Positions 44,002-55,500 of a stretch of DNA of 64,000 nucleotides are shown here, piece after piece. A program made the translations under genes and the position numbers. The stretch lies in the NCBI GenBank assembly GCA_945859605.1, contig OX243824.1, positions 28,155,640-28,219,639 of the forward strand, read 5' to 3'. Under the pieces are notes generated by a model. It worked only from the letters and a program-made list of their open reading frames with translations, was not told where the DNA came from and did not search any database. Each line of letters opens with the position of its first letter. Positions within the stretch are counted from its first letter, which is position 1. This stretch comes from Lumbricus rubellus (taxonomy: Eukaryota; Annelida; Clitellata; Crassiclitellata; Lumbricidae).

Positions 44002-44690
44002 GAGAACAGAATTTTCGATCAATTAACTATAGCCTACACTGATACCATAAGGAAAGCAGATAGCACTCGTTTGTAGGCCTATACGAGCCTATATATAGGC
44101 TAGGCCTATAAACACTCCTCAGGAGTGCTCAATATTGAACTGAGCAATTACTACGATGGCAATCGAGCAACTGCAGGGCTTCTCTCTTAGCCATCGCTTT
44201 AACGTTGTCTTTGTGGAGTCAACCTAATTAATTATGGGATGGCGTATAAGGACCCATTGTTATACATGTAATTATTGTTATGTAGACTAAGTTACCTGGT
44301 TTATCAAAGGATTAATCTATAAACAATTGATCAGCTGTTGATTATGTGGTGAATAGATCGAGTTGCTTCCTGCAGTGTTGACGGCAGTAACGTTGCTGAG
44401 ATGGTTGCAGTTCACTGATCAATGCGTTCGTTCTTTAAAATCTGTGGCATCCACTAACATATTATATCTTAGTTTTTGCTACTGCTTCCAATGAACACAG
44501 ACTAAAGAGAAAGTGTGGTGGCTGTCTTTATCATTCAAGCAACAACGAAGTCGACGACAACAATAATTATCATCGATGGGAACCGATAAGACATCAAACA
44601 TACAAAAGCACAATCATGCATGCAGATCAAACCATCTGTCACATTCGCACGACCACCAACTTCGACTGATTAAAAGCACTTTTTTATTTG
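44002..44690. other. Intergenic, nothing recognised
   Basis: Between the LINE tail and the trinucleotide repeats; upstream of the endoglycoceramidase gene if its promoter lies beyond the LINE. Confidence 0.4.
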
Positions 44691-44692
44691 AC

Positions 44693-44815
44693 ACGCGTTT
44701 TCATCATCGTCATCTTCATCGTCATCGTCACAATCATCATTATTACAATCATCATCTTTACCATCATCTTCGTCGTCGTCGTCACAATCTTTATTGAAAT
44801 GAAATAAATAAATAA

Positions 44816-44876
<61 letters not shown>

Positions 44877-44998
44877 CATCATCATCATCACAATCATCGT
44901 CATCATCATCGTCGTCGTCGTCATCATCATCATCACCATCATCATTATCATCATCGTCACAATCATTATTATCATCATCATCACCACCATCATCATCA
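44693..44998. repeat. Trinucleotide repeats (ATC/GTC and ATT)
   Basis: Irregular CATCAT/CGTCGT repeats flank a pure (ATT)n block at about 44817-44875. Apparent ORFs coding runs of Ile, Met or Asp are products of the repeat. Confidence 0.95.
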
Positions 44999-45351
44999 AA
45001 TGACTCAGATCGACCTCCTCAGCTTTACGGTCTTTTCTTGTTGAATGAATACCGGGTAACCTCGAACAACCTCGAGATAGGCTCTATATTATAGGCTACT
45101 CAAAATCAATATCCGGTGAAAAGCGCGCGCACGTAACAGCGCGGAAGCCGCGTCCGATCATAACAGCGCTGTGACACCCGAAACACCAATTTTTTTCTCT
45201 CGTTGTAGTTATGAACTTAATATGATAGTTTACATTTTTTAATGCGCTGCGTGTAATTAAATAGTTAGGTGGTTTTAAAACCTGCGTCAATTCTCTCTAA
45301 CCGTAGGCATACGTTAGTTGGAGATCACCACAAGTAGGCTAGGCCTAGGCT

Positions 45352-45525
45352 CATGGGCGGAGTTTATCAGGGGCTAGGGGGGGGGGGCTAAGCCCCTCCA
45401 AGAAGGTCGAAATTCAACTTTTTTACCATGAAAATGGTATCCTTTATCGGAGTTAGCCCTCCCAATAAGGCCCAGACTCGGGGTTAGCCCCCCCCCCCAA
45501 GAACGGAAACCAAACTCCGCCCATG
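45352..45525. mobile_element. 174-bp hAT-type MITE
   Basis: Perfect 14-bp inverted ends CATGGGCGGAGTTT, exact 8-bp duplication CCTAGGCT (45344-45351 and 45526-45533). Inner GGGGCTAGGGG against AGCCCCCCCC repeats. No coding. Confidence 0.92.
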
Positions 45526-45533
45526 CCTAGGCT

Positions 45534-46570
45534 CATTTGAAGTGCTTCTGATCAATATTCCAATGTCTACAAAGGGACGTAGCCTAACTTGTTTAATCCG
45601 CACCACGCCGCTGTGTTTTACATTTGACATAGGCCTACAGATTTCTTTAACGATAGAAGCGGAATATAAGAAACTGACAAACGTTGTTTTATTCTGAAAA
45701 ATAAAAAACGGGGAACAAATTTAAATGGAAACGGAAAATAACATTAGCCTTGGCATCAATTCAATCGCAAGGCTAACCTATGGCTACAACAGTTACTACC
45801 TATAATATTATTATAATAGGCCCACGCATGACATTGCAAATAGGCCTACCGCATTGGCTGGAAATAAGTTCAAACGCAATTTTTTAACGGGAACCTGCTC
45901 ACCGCTTCTTGGCTTCCTGCCTTTGCATGGCCTCACAGAGCCCGCACACCTTAGAGCCGGACCAGCTTCAAATTTAATCATCAATTTCTTCGACCTGCCA
46001 AATAGCTCCCATGACCTTGACGCGACCAGCCGAAATTATAGAGCTTGCGCCGCCACTGCACGGCGCTAATAGCAGCCTGCAAAGCATGTCCGCCTTATAG
46101 GCATACGTACAGCCTACAGGGCGCGAACTCGTTACCTTTTGCTATACATGCCAGCGTGTTACCCATTGCGCTACTGCCCAACCCCCCATCCGGTAGCCAT
46201 ATCCAAAACAGAACCACGCCTTTGGAATGATCATTCTGCCTTCTGATATCCGCTCATTTTCACTTTTCAGCTCATCCACCATACCTAGGCTGCAAAGGAC
46301 ACACCATCGACTTCCTCAACCGTTTCTATCCATCACAACTACGGCTTTTCATTCGAAATTGAAGCCAAGTATAGGCCTACAGCTCTTCAAGATTTCTACC
46401 ATGCCTCATCTGATCTCCACCTTCGAACTCCGGACCCTGACGACATCGGCCTTTGATCCGTCCCTTTGATCCTACAGCAACAGGACCTGAGCCTCCTTTG
46501 GACTACTCTCACGGACAAGTTGACAACTCCTTTTACTCAACGCAGCGCTCGTGAATAAGCTGGTGCTCCG
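45534..46570. other. Intergenic with a tRNA-like fragment
   Basis: On the minus strand 46107-46180 reads GGGCAGTAGCGCAATGGGTA and AACGAGTTCGCGCCC, resembling a tRNA head and B box (SINE remnant, weak). Pieces such as CCATACCTAGGCTGCAAAGG and the rest show no gene. Confidence 0.35.
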
Positions 46571-46679
46571 CAGGGCTTTTTAAAGGAATTTTTAGAACTG
46601 CACAAATTCCCCAGCCTCCAAGGCCGTAGCCAGGATTTGATTTGGGGAGGGGGGGTGGTACATCGGCAGAGAATTTCTG

Positions 46680-46955
46680 ACGACTTTTTTTAGTCGTCAA
46701 AATGTCTGAAGAGACTGACGACACCTTTGTTTAGACATCAAATTTTCTGAATACACCTTTTTAGGTGTCAAAATTTCTAAAGACGCCTTTTCTTAGTTGT
46801 CAAAATTTACAAAAACACCTTTTTTTAGTTTTCAAAATTTCTGAATAGGCCTACATCTTTTTTAGTTTTCAAAATGTCTGAAGACACCGTTTTTAGTTCT
46901 GAATATTTCGGAAGACATCGTTTTTAGTTGTAAAAATTTCTGTTGACACCTTTTT
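46680..46955. repeat. Tandem repeat, about 35-bp unit
   Basis: About seven divergent copies of a unit like TTTTTAGTTTTCAAAATTTC followed by TGAAGACACC. Confidence 0.75.
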
Positions 46956-47635
46956 GATTCCAGTATTATCAACGATTTTCGGGTGTCTAAGGACCGTTTT
47001 GATTCCAGTATTATCAACGATTTTCGGGTGTCGATAGACATCATTTTAATTTCAGTTTATCAACGATTTTCGGGTGTCTAAGGCCCCATTTTGATTCCAG
47101 TAGGCCTATGATCAACGATTTTCGGGTGTCGACGGACATAATTTTTATCAACGATTTTCGGGTGTGTAAGAACCTCATTTTGATCCCAGTAATATCATCG
47201 ATTTTCGGGTGTCTAAAGACCTCATTTTGATTCCAGTATTAGCAACGATTTTTTGGTCTCTAAGAACCTTATTTTGATTCCAGTTGTGTCAACGATTTTC
47301 GGGTGTGTAAGGACATCGATCATGATTTCAGTATTATCAACGATTTTCGTGCGTCTAAGGAAATCGTATTGATTGCAGTATTATCAACGATTTCCGGGTG
47401 TATAAGGACCTCTTTTTGAAGTAGTATTAACGATTTTCGGGTGTGTAAGGATCTCGTTTTGATGCCAGTAATATCAACAATTTTCGGGTGTGTAAGGACA
47501 ACATTTCTATTCCAGTAGGCAGCAGGCTATTATCAACGATTTTCGTGTCTAAGGACAAAATTTTGAATCCAGTATTATCAATGATTTTCGGGTGTGTAAA
47601 GACATAATTTTGAATCCAGTATTATCAACGACCTG
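46956..47635. repeat. Minisatellite, about 40-50-bp unit, around 14 copies
   Basis: Unit TTTTGATTCCAGTATTATCA then ACGATTTTCGGGTGTCTAAG; starts near 46974, 47021, 47065, 47116, 47155, 47199, 47246, 47288, 47341, 47390, 47432, 47482, 47536 and 47587. The copies vary and two contain a TAGGCCTA or GCAGGCT insertion. Confidence 0.92.
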
Positions 47636-48738
47636 CAGTCTTGAAGTTGACTTTACTATTATTATTATAGAGATCCGCGGGACATTGGAATTCCAGCAGG
47701 TTAAAGACTTTTATGACATCATGGACAAAAATTGGTAGGCCTATAATTATAGTCATCATTGTTAATCTATTTAATTATTGTTTAGCGAAACTTTGCACAT
47801 TACCTTCTTCTCGGCGCTTCGCGTTTTGGCGCTCGTCCTTCTGCCGCTCGGTGGTACGTATACCCAAACCAACGAGGGACGATTTATGAAATTTTAGCCC
47901 TTCCAAGAGCTGAGACCAAACTCCGCCCAATCGCCCATGCTGAGATGAACCCATCAAATTCATCCACTCAGTTTTTCTACTGTAAGCATAGTTGCAAAAT
48001 AAGGTGTTGATTTGGTTAGGTTTGGTTTCAAAGGTTATAGCTTCAAACTTCAATCACAAAACTTGCAATAAGCATATTAGGCTTCTCAAAATGCCTTTTT
48101 AAAATAGCGTATTAGCCTATTCCAAATCGAAAGACAATGAACTTTCAAAATATTTTTTAACTGCACAAAAATGCTTTTACAACTGCACAAATCCATTTAG
48201 AACTGCACATTTTGTGTAGAACTACTAGAACTGCACGTTAAAAAAGCTCTGGTGCACCGCACGTGGTTTTAAAGTAGGCCTAGGCCTAACGCTTTAGGAG
48301 TTTCGAGATTAGAATTAATTTAGTTAAATGTTGCTGTTGATGAATTTTTACATAATTCAATCTAGCGTAGAGGGCGTCACAGTTTCTACTACACTGCGCA
48401 ATACAAATTCCTGATTATAATTATATCAACAGAGTTAACTAATAACAAGGTTGAATGAAGTTAGGCAAGCAATATAAATTATAATTGCGCTAAAAAACTA
48501 ATGCAAAATAGTGCTCTATGTTTTACCTGCATGGCGACGGAAATGACTCACCTTCTTCAATTGCTAAGTAAACAAAGCTATCTTTCCGTTAATCGTATGA
48601 AATATTATTATAAGTATGGATTGATCGGTTTACTTTAGTATTGCATGGACACGAAATCTTCCTCAAGTAAGAATATTGCTCTGACATTGTATTTGTTGCA
48701 TATTTAATATTGTATGTGCATTCGGTAATTATGCAGAG

Positions 48739-48840
48739 CCGGGTTCAGAAGTGAGCGAGGAGGTTACCTTATCTGGGTCCAATGAAATTGATTATAGCAT
48801 CTGGCATGCGTTCAGAAGACTGTCGTGTAAAGGCAAATCA
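48739..48840 (+). CDS. Candidate exon, unknown product
   Basis: After TTATGCAG an open frame reads EPGSEVSEEVTLSGSNEIDY then SIWHAFRRLSCKGKS, with possible donors after 48840 (TCA|GTAGTC). Frame stays open to a TGA at 48889-48891. Mixed acidic then basic composition looks protein-like, but no domain is recognised. Confidence 0.25.
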
Positions 48841-48899
48841 GTAGTCTTCAAGTGTTGCCTTTCTTTTGTGGTTTCATTTGTAACATCGTGAGTTTGATT

Positions 48900-51800
48900 C
48901 ATGTGTATCTGTTGTGGTAAGTAGGCTAAACAATAATATTTATTGCCAGTAACTGTCTGCTAGCACTCAGTGCTTTATTCTATTTTGCCGGTGTTATAGA
49001 TGCTTGTGTCTTCATCGACTTTTGATTATCCATGAAACAAACTGATTTATCATTGAGAATGCCACCTGCTGAACTGAATGAAGTTGAGCAGAATTGAGTC
49101 CAAACAGTTGTTTTATGAAACATTCGAAAGCAAAGTTTTGTCCTGTTGCATATTTGCAATGTTGTCAGAGTGCTTGCGGTTATTGGTCTTGCAATCGGGT
49201 GGCATATAATATTCAGAGTGTCTGCTGAGAAACCACTTTAGACGTGCTGTACACTGTGTACAGGCACATGCAATTATTTTATATCACCATGGAGATCATC
49301 ATGTTCCAGTTGCTATGTTCACTTCATTTTATGCAGAGCTGATAAAAACCGTATAATTGTTTGGGTTAAACCGTAGTTTAGGCTGTTTAATTATTTTCAT
49401 TATCGATATCCCGTAGTTTAGGCTGTTTAATTAATAAACGCCTAAAATCATGAATGTAACGCGGCATAAAACGCGCTATTCCAATTTCTGAACATTCGCA
49501 ACCGGAAGTAGCAATATAAACCGAAAACGCGAGAAGATGGAAGCTGGATTGACGAAAAAACGGTACTTTTTTATACGACAACCAATTTCTTACATTTGAT
49601 GACAAATATGTAGTGACGAAATAGAAGCGAAATTTTACGCATGAGGGTCGGTTAGGGCTCAGGTTAGGCGTCGTGAGGGTCGGTTAGAGTTAGTTTTAGG
49701 GTTAGTGTAGTCATTCTGCTGAAAATGAAGCTGGATTGATGAAAAACGCTTGAGAAGTAGAACCTGGATAAAGGCATTTTATACCTGAAATGGAAGCTGG
49801 ATAAAGGCATATTTATAGTTGAAATGGAAGCTGGATTGAACCTGGCGATCCAGAAATTACTTGTATATCATTTATACACATGCAAATAATTTAGAAGCCT
49901 CACTTTTTGGCCAAATAATTAAACAGCCTAAACTACGGTTTAACCATTGTTTGATCCTGCTTTGACTTCCCCCAGCAGATACAGATGTATATAATAAAAA
50001 AAATATAAAAATGGACATTTTATCCCTTGCATCTATATAGAAGCTCTAGTTCTATCTATATTCGAGAGACACAGTACTCTATCTTAACTGTCATCTTACT
50101 ATGTGTTTCAGATTGCAGTGCATTTGCCTGTTTCATATCAATAAAATAATCTGTTATATATAATGCATAATAGTTAACTTACACAAGACTACTTTGATTC
50201 AATCTGTGAAATTACTTAATGATATCTTTTTTCATGGCTTCATTCTTTCTCTTCCACTCCTTCTTCAGTTAGCTTCGGTGTCAGGAAATTGCTGTGAAAT
50301 TGGAAAAAAGTTGCAGGAAAAGAAAATTCATTGAAATTTTTAGATATTTGGTAAAATGCAGATTAATAATGGACTCAAATTGCAGAACATTGTCAAATGG
50401 CGTTGATTAAATTCACTGTCCTTATATTAATTAAAGTCATCACGTTTGTTTCTGAGACTCATAATTATGAGGCACAGTTAGCTACTCATGGAGCTCACAA
50501 TGAGCAGCTAATTACAAATTAAGGGGAAAGACATACTGGTAATTTTAAATTAAGCATCTGAAGAAATGTAATTGTCAGATTTAGAAAATCTTGAATATTT
50601 GGATAATTACCTTACTTAAATTCCTAGACAAATTGAACTTAGAATAATTAAATTTTGATATCTTCCCCTTAATCATCTGTATTGATCTATTTTCATGTTC
50701 ATTATCTACCAGGGACCAGTGTGTAAAGTCCATATCTTAGGCAGATAACATGAAACATTAATCATACAGTAGTCATTATGCCCAGTCCATGTGTCATCAT
50801 TTTTCTTCATGTGGTTTAGTGATAGAGACAGTCATCATCATCATCATAATCATTATCATACTATTAGAACAATTTTATTTTAATCAGTTCACAAAATTAA
50901 TTCATGAACACGATGTGGTTTACCAGAATTTCAAGCCTGGTTGTTCTGAATGACTCTTCTTCTCTTATGCCAAACAGTTTTGTTGTTGAGTTGTGACAGT
51001 TTTGACAACAGATCACAAACACTTCTAGTTATGACCAGTCGAAGTGTGGCTGTTAACCATTCACAGCCAGATTAAAAGCCAGTTTCCACTGGTTGAGGCC
51101 AACTCTATGAAGACCAGCCAAGGTCAGGCAGCTGCAAGGTTTGAGGTGTGGTTGCTTCAGGGTAACCTGGAGCATGTCTAATTAATGCCAGATCTCAACA
51201 GAAGCAGTGGTTGTTGTTGTTTTGCATGAAGAGAGACCACTCTGTTAAAAAGCTTTCTGTGCATAGCTTAACCAGTGTTTTCCAACTGCCAACTCGGCTG
51301 GATTTTGTTTGCCTCAGTTTGTTGACTGGATGATGAGAGAGAGCCATAGACAACAGAGGGCAGGTCTCTCCTTGCTTGACGTTGGTTGGTGTATGGAGGG
51401 TTGGGGTGGGTGTGGGGTGGGGGTGGTGCATTTGTGTGTGGATGACAGTTTTAATGCCCTCTTTTTTATTCACCGACTCTGCAGTGTTGCTGTTGTTTGG
51501 CTTCAGGCTCTGATCCATAAACTGAAGACATTTTCATTGCTTTGCATGTCATTTAAATTATGTTTAGCGAGGCTCTTGCTAATGTTTAGCCGATCGTTTT
51601 CAGTTCCTGTGGGAGAATTTAACGACTACTTGTTTGCATGCTCAACTAATTGGTCATGAAAATTCGTGGAAGCTAATAAATCAGCATTGACTGAGAACGT
51701 AATATCTGGGTTGTGGATTTTATTGTGCAGCGTAGCATATTGGGTGCGTCCTGTTGCTTGCGGATGTACTGCCGTGGTTCAGTGATTGGACTTGAATTCG

Positions 51801-52460
51801 ATAGGGTTGCATAGCACAGCAGGTAATTGTCAGTTTCATTTGAACCCTCCCTAGACCTTAAGGCCTAAGGGTATTTGCTAATTGCAATAATTGATTAATT
51901 CACTCTTCTTCTATCCATGCTTCCATGCTGGGCTGAAGCTGTTTCTGAGCTGTTGTCAGATGTTGCCAGCAAAGAAATTAATAATTTATGATGTGTTTGA
52001 ATTAACTTCCACTTAGCCTTCGAAATTTGTCTACGTTGCCTTGTATGATAGAATGGCAGCGAAAACATGAAAAATTCAAAGCATTCTGTGAATTCCAGCC
52101 AACATTAATCATCGTAATTTGCTGAATTTACAATGATGATGAGTCATGTGAAGCCAATAATTAATATGCTACACAGTTCGTACCATAACTGAATTTCTAA
52201 AATGTTTTCACAAAGTCTGCATTTCTAAAATGTCTTCTTACTTACACACTGCCTTGAACATGATAAAGCTATCAGTGACATTATTATTTAATTATTTTGT
52301 GTATGATAATATGTTCAAGCTAATTTTTAAAAAGTCATGTTTCAGCTGTTTAACTTAATCCTACATTTCATAGATCTATATTATGTTGACCATGTTTCAA
52401 GTTTCTGCATCATATTTATGTGTTGTGTTGTAGCTATGAAGCATTGAGAAAAATGTTGTC
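48900..52460. other. Long non-coding tract, possibly intron
   Basis: AT-rich; the phrase TAGTTTAGGCTGTTTAATTA occurs twice near 49375-49432 and, inverted, at 49918-49941 (TAATTAAACAGCCTAAACTA), so an inverted pair bounds about 560 bp. No exon supported otherwise. Confidence 0.4.
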
Positions 52461-52469
52461 AATTGACAG

Positions 52470-52527
52470 AAGAGACAGATACTAGAAGGAGTCTTAGCTC
52501 TGCATCAGAGAAGAAGAGGAAGAAAAG
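52470..52527 (+). CDS. Candidate internal exon (58 bp) with Lys/Arg-rich end
   Basis: Acceptor TCAATTGACAG and a very good donor AAAAG|GTGAGT bound an open stretch. In one frame it reads ETDTRRSLSSASEKKRKK, which looks like a regulatory linker or nuclear-localisation-type segment. Protein not recognised. It suggests that the surrounding TAGGCCTA-poor DNA is intronic to a large plus-strand gene, but no neighbouring exon is confirmed. Confidence 0.4.
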
Positions 52528-52529
52528 GT

Positions 52530-55500
52530 GAGTCTTGATTATATTGACAGAACTTCTTCAGACTTTGTTTAACATGCTTTCGTTCATATTCTGGTCATGT
52601 AGTACAGCTTGTCTTTGTATTCTGTAGTTTAACAATTAAGTTTTGTACTTTGATGTTGGAAATTACTGGTTTTAATAGCTTGATTAAATTGACAAGTGAT
52701 TGACATTCTGGTCTTTCATGAGAATTGGTATTCATGTCATATATTCTTGAGCTTTATTTCATTAGTCTTGTCTATTTTTGGCTTTTATTGCCTTGTATTG
52801 GACGAAATAATTCACTAAAACTTTATCTCATTACCTTGACCTGGTGTGGCCTCTCTATGGTCCATTATCATCATCTTCAACTGAAAGACATTTCCGTGTT
52901 TGGTGCAAATTAAAGTTAAATCATTTCTTGAGTTGTTTTGTGCTGTTACGACAGACATTGGACTTCTCAGTGAATTTATAATCATGGCCCAGAAAAGCAT
53001 TGAATATTATTAGAGTGACCTTGATCCCACAGAAGCAGCCAATGGCAGTAGTGCTTCCTGTTGGATGTGTTTTGACGCCCACTAACATTCTCAATGAAGA
53101 TGATGATGAAAAATCTGTCTATGATCTGCAGTAGTTGGTCAAAAGTATCAATTCATGATTATTCTTGTGTCCAATATGACTTCTGGACACCAACATGCTA
53201 CGGATCCTCGTCTCAGAAGGTGGCTGCTGCTGCTTCCGTCATGTGCTTAGTTGCTTACTCATGTGCAATATGACTTGTCTGTGTTGCTGTAAGAAGTATG
53301 TGATGTGATGTGTTACTTGTGACTCAAATGCGTGTAAATCACTTAGTGAATGATTATGTCCAGCTGTTTGTCAAATGACGAGAGTTGCCTTTGCATCGTC
53401 TCAATATTCAAATATTATTCATTCTTTCATCTTTTCTTTCTCATAGTTATGGATATTGCTTCACCTAATTGATCATTTGTTGTCTGTGAGTGCCGAGAAT
53501 CCTTTGTTAATTCTCATAAATTGATGGCTAATTACATTGAGCATTGTTAGCATAATTTGACAATAATCCCAAGTATAGTTCAAATGTTGTCGTTAAAGCA
53601 GCAGTTAAGTCTATCTTCGTTTATTTCGTTCCATTTATTTATTCAGAATTCATTTGTTCATGAAGATTCAACTTTTCTTGATCAGTTTGAAATTATATAA
53701 AAATATCATATAATGGAAGCACTTTAATTACTGCTTTGGTTCACAACATACACCTGTGGTCTTTATGAACAGTCCATGAAACTTTCTAAAAACTGTTAAG
53801 TCGTGGCTACATTTGTTCTGGTACTAGCTGGAAAACATGTGATTCCGTTTAGGTCAGTTGCTAAAATGATTTGATCTGATTAGATGATTGATTATCAGAA
53901 GTGGTTGGACGGGCAATTCACCTGGAACACTGGCCAGCCTTTTATTTTGTAGACAGAACTGTTCATTTTGCTCGAACGTTATGACACAGAAGTTGGTCGA
54001 GTTGTGTTGAAGTCTTTATTTTGACTCAACAAACTGGAGTTGGATTGAATCAGTCCATTGACTGTGCAGTGTGCAGCAGGTCTCATCCGTTTTCTATGGT
54101 ACATTAGACATGCAAAACTTCTCTTGAGAGATGAGCTCTTGTCTGTGTGTGTGTTTTTCTTGCATCGTATACCTGTCTGTACTCTGTATACAGTGTAATG
54201 TAAAGTGAAGAACAAGTGTAGCTGTGAAAGTGTATATTAGGAATAAGAGAATCCTTCACATGAATATTTTTTAGCATTTTGCCAAAGGGTGTAATTGTAG
54301 TTTCAATGTAAATTTCTTTTAAAATAGTTCCTGAGTGACCTACTATGGTTTCCTTTTGCGCATGATTTCCGGAATTACAAAGAAATTCAGTGTCAAGTTT
54401 TACGGGAAGTAATTGTCAGTTGACTGTGCGGCAGCTCTCGTCCGTTTTTGTACGTTAGACATGCGTTCTCTTGTGAGATGAGCTCTTTTCTGTGTGTGTC
54501 TTTCTTGCATCGTATACCTAAGCTAAGGAATCCTTTCTAATGGTGTGGTTCTGTGATGAAATGAAATACCTTTGCCCTGCTCCAGATAACCAGTTATAAA
54601 CCATGCTATGTATTTAATTTCTTATAATATATAACTTTATATATGTATATATAATATATATATTATATATATATATATTGTAGTCCAGTTTTGCCTGTTT
54701 GGCATTAAGTACATATAATGTAAATATTTGATTAAATGTGATGATTAGATAATTACTTTCACCTCACATAAACAATAAGTAGTATCATGTTGTCTTATCT
54801 GTGTCATGTGATATGATTAACATTGTTGCAATTTCAATGCTCATGATTATCAACAGTCTGTACTCATTTCTGTTTCAATTTCACCATCTTATTATTGTCT
54901 CGGTTTCCTTGTGTCCAGCTGCATATAAGTCACAAAGAAACTCTTAGCGTAAGGATAGCATGAAATTAGATGCAGATTGTGTTTGGGTTGTAATAGAGAT
55001 TCTCAGAAATGAGTAACTGGTGACAGATAGTACTGTTGATGTGTTAGCCATGTTGGCCATTATTGTCTGATTTCATTCATGGGACAAACCATGAACATCT
55101 GATATCTTCCACAGTATTTACCTCTCTTCTGCAAATGCTAAAAATGATTGGAAATGGAAAAAAGTTCTATCCAGAAGAAAGAGCTGGCTTTCGTGTGAGG
55201 GAATTAACCTCAACAAATTCTATACTATGTTTAAGTTGAATCAACATCCAGTTCTCAATATTATTCTGTCTTTCAGGAGACAGATACTGGTAACATGGAA
55301 ATGGGTAACAATAATAGGTCAGGGTCACAAAATAGGTCACATAATTAATATCACAATTACAACACAAAGATGATCTATGCCAATACAAAACAATGAACAT
55401 TCAAGAACTAAACTTTCAATTTAAAATTACGATTAGTTCCAATAAAAATCCATCAACTTCTGTCCATGCCATAATTTTGTGAACTACCCATATAAAACAG

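Larger units (their letters stand above)
46571..48251. mobile_element. 1.7-kb hAT-like non-autonomous element filled with tandem repeats
   Basis: Begins CAGGGCTTTTTAAAGG and ends GTTAAAAAAGCTCTG, like the shorter element at 13850-14047, with AACTGCAC motifs near both ends. A near-exact 8-bp target duplication flanks it: GTGCTCCG (46563-46570) and GTGCACCG (48252-48259). It holds GGCCGTAGCCAGGATTTG (46622), another transposon-like end, two tandem arrays, and a right-end fragment of the CATGGGCG family (about 47915-47940, CAAACTCCGCCC...GCCCATG). Confidence 0.7.

Noticed and set aside
44670..44999. Minus-strand frame rich in Met, Ile and Asp
   Set aside because: Generated by trinucleotide repeats.
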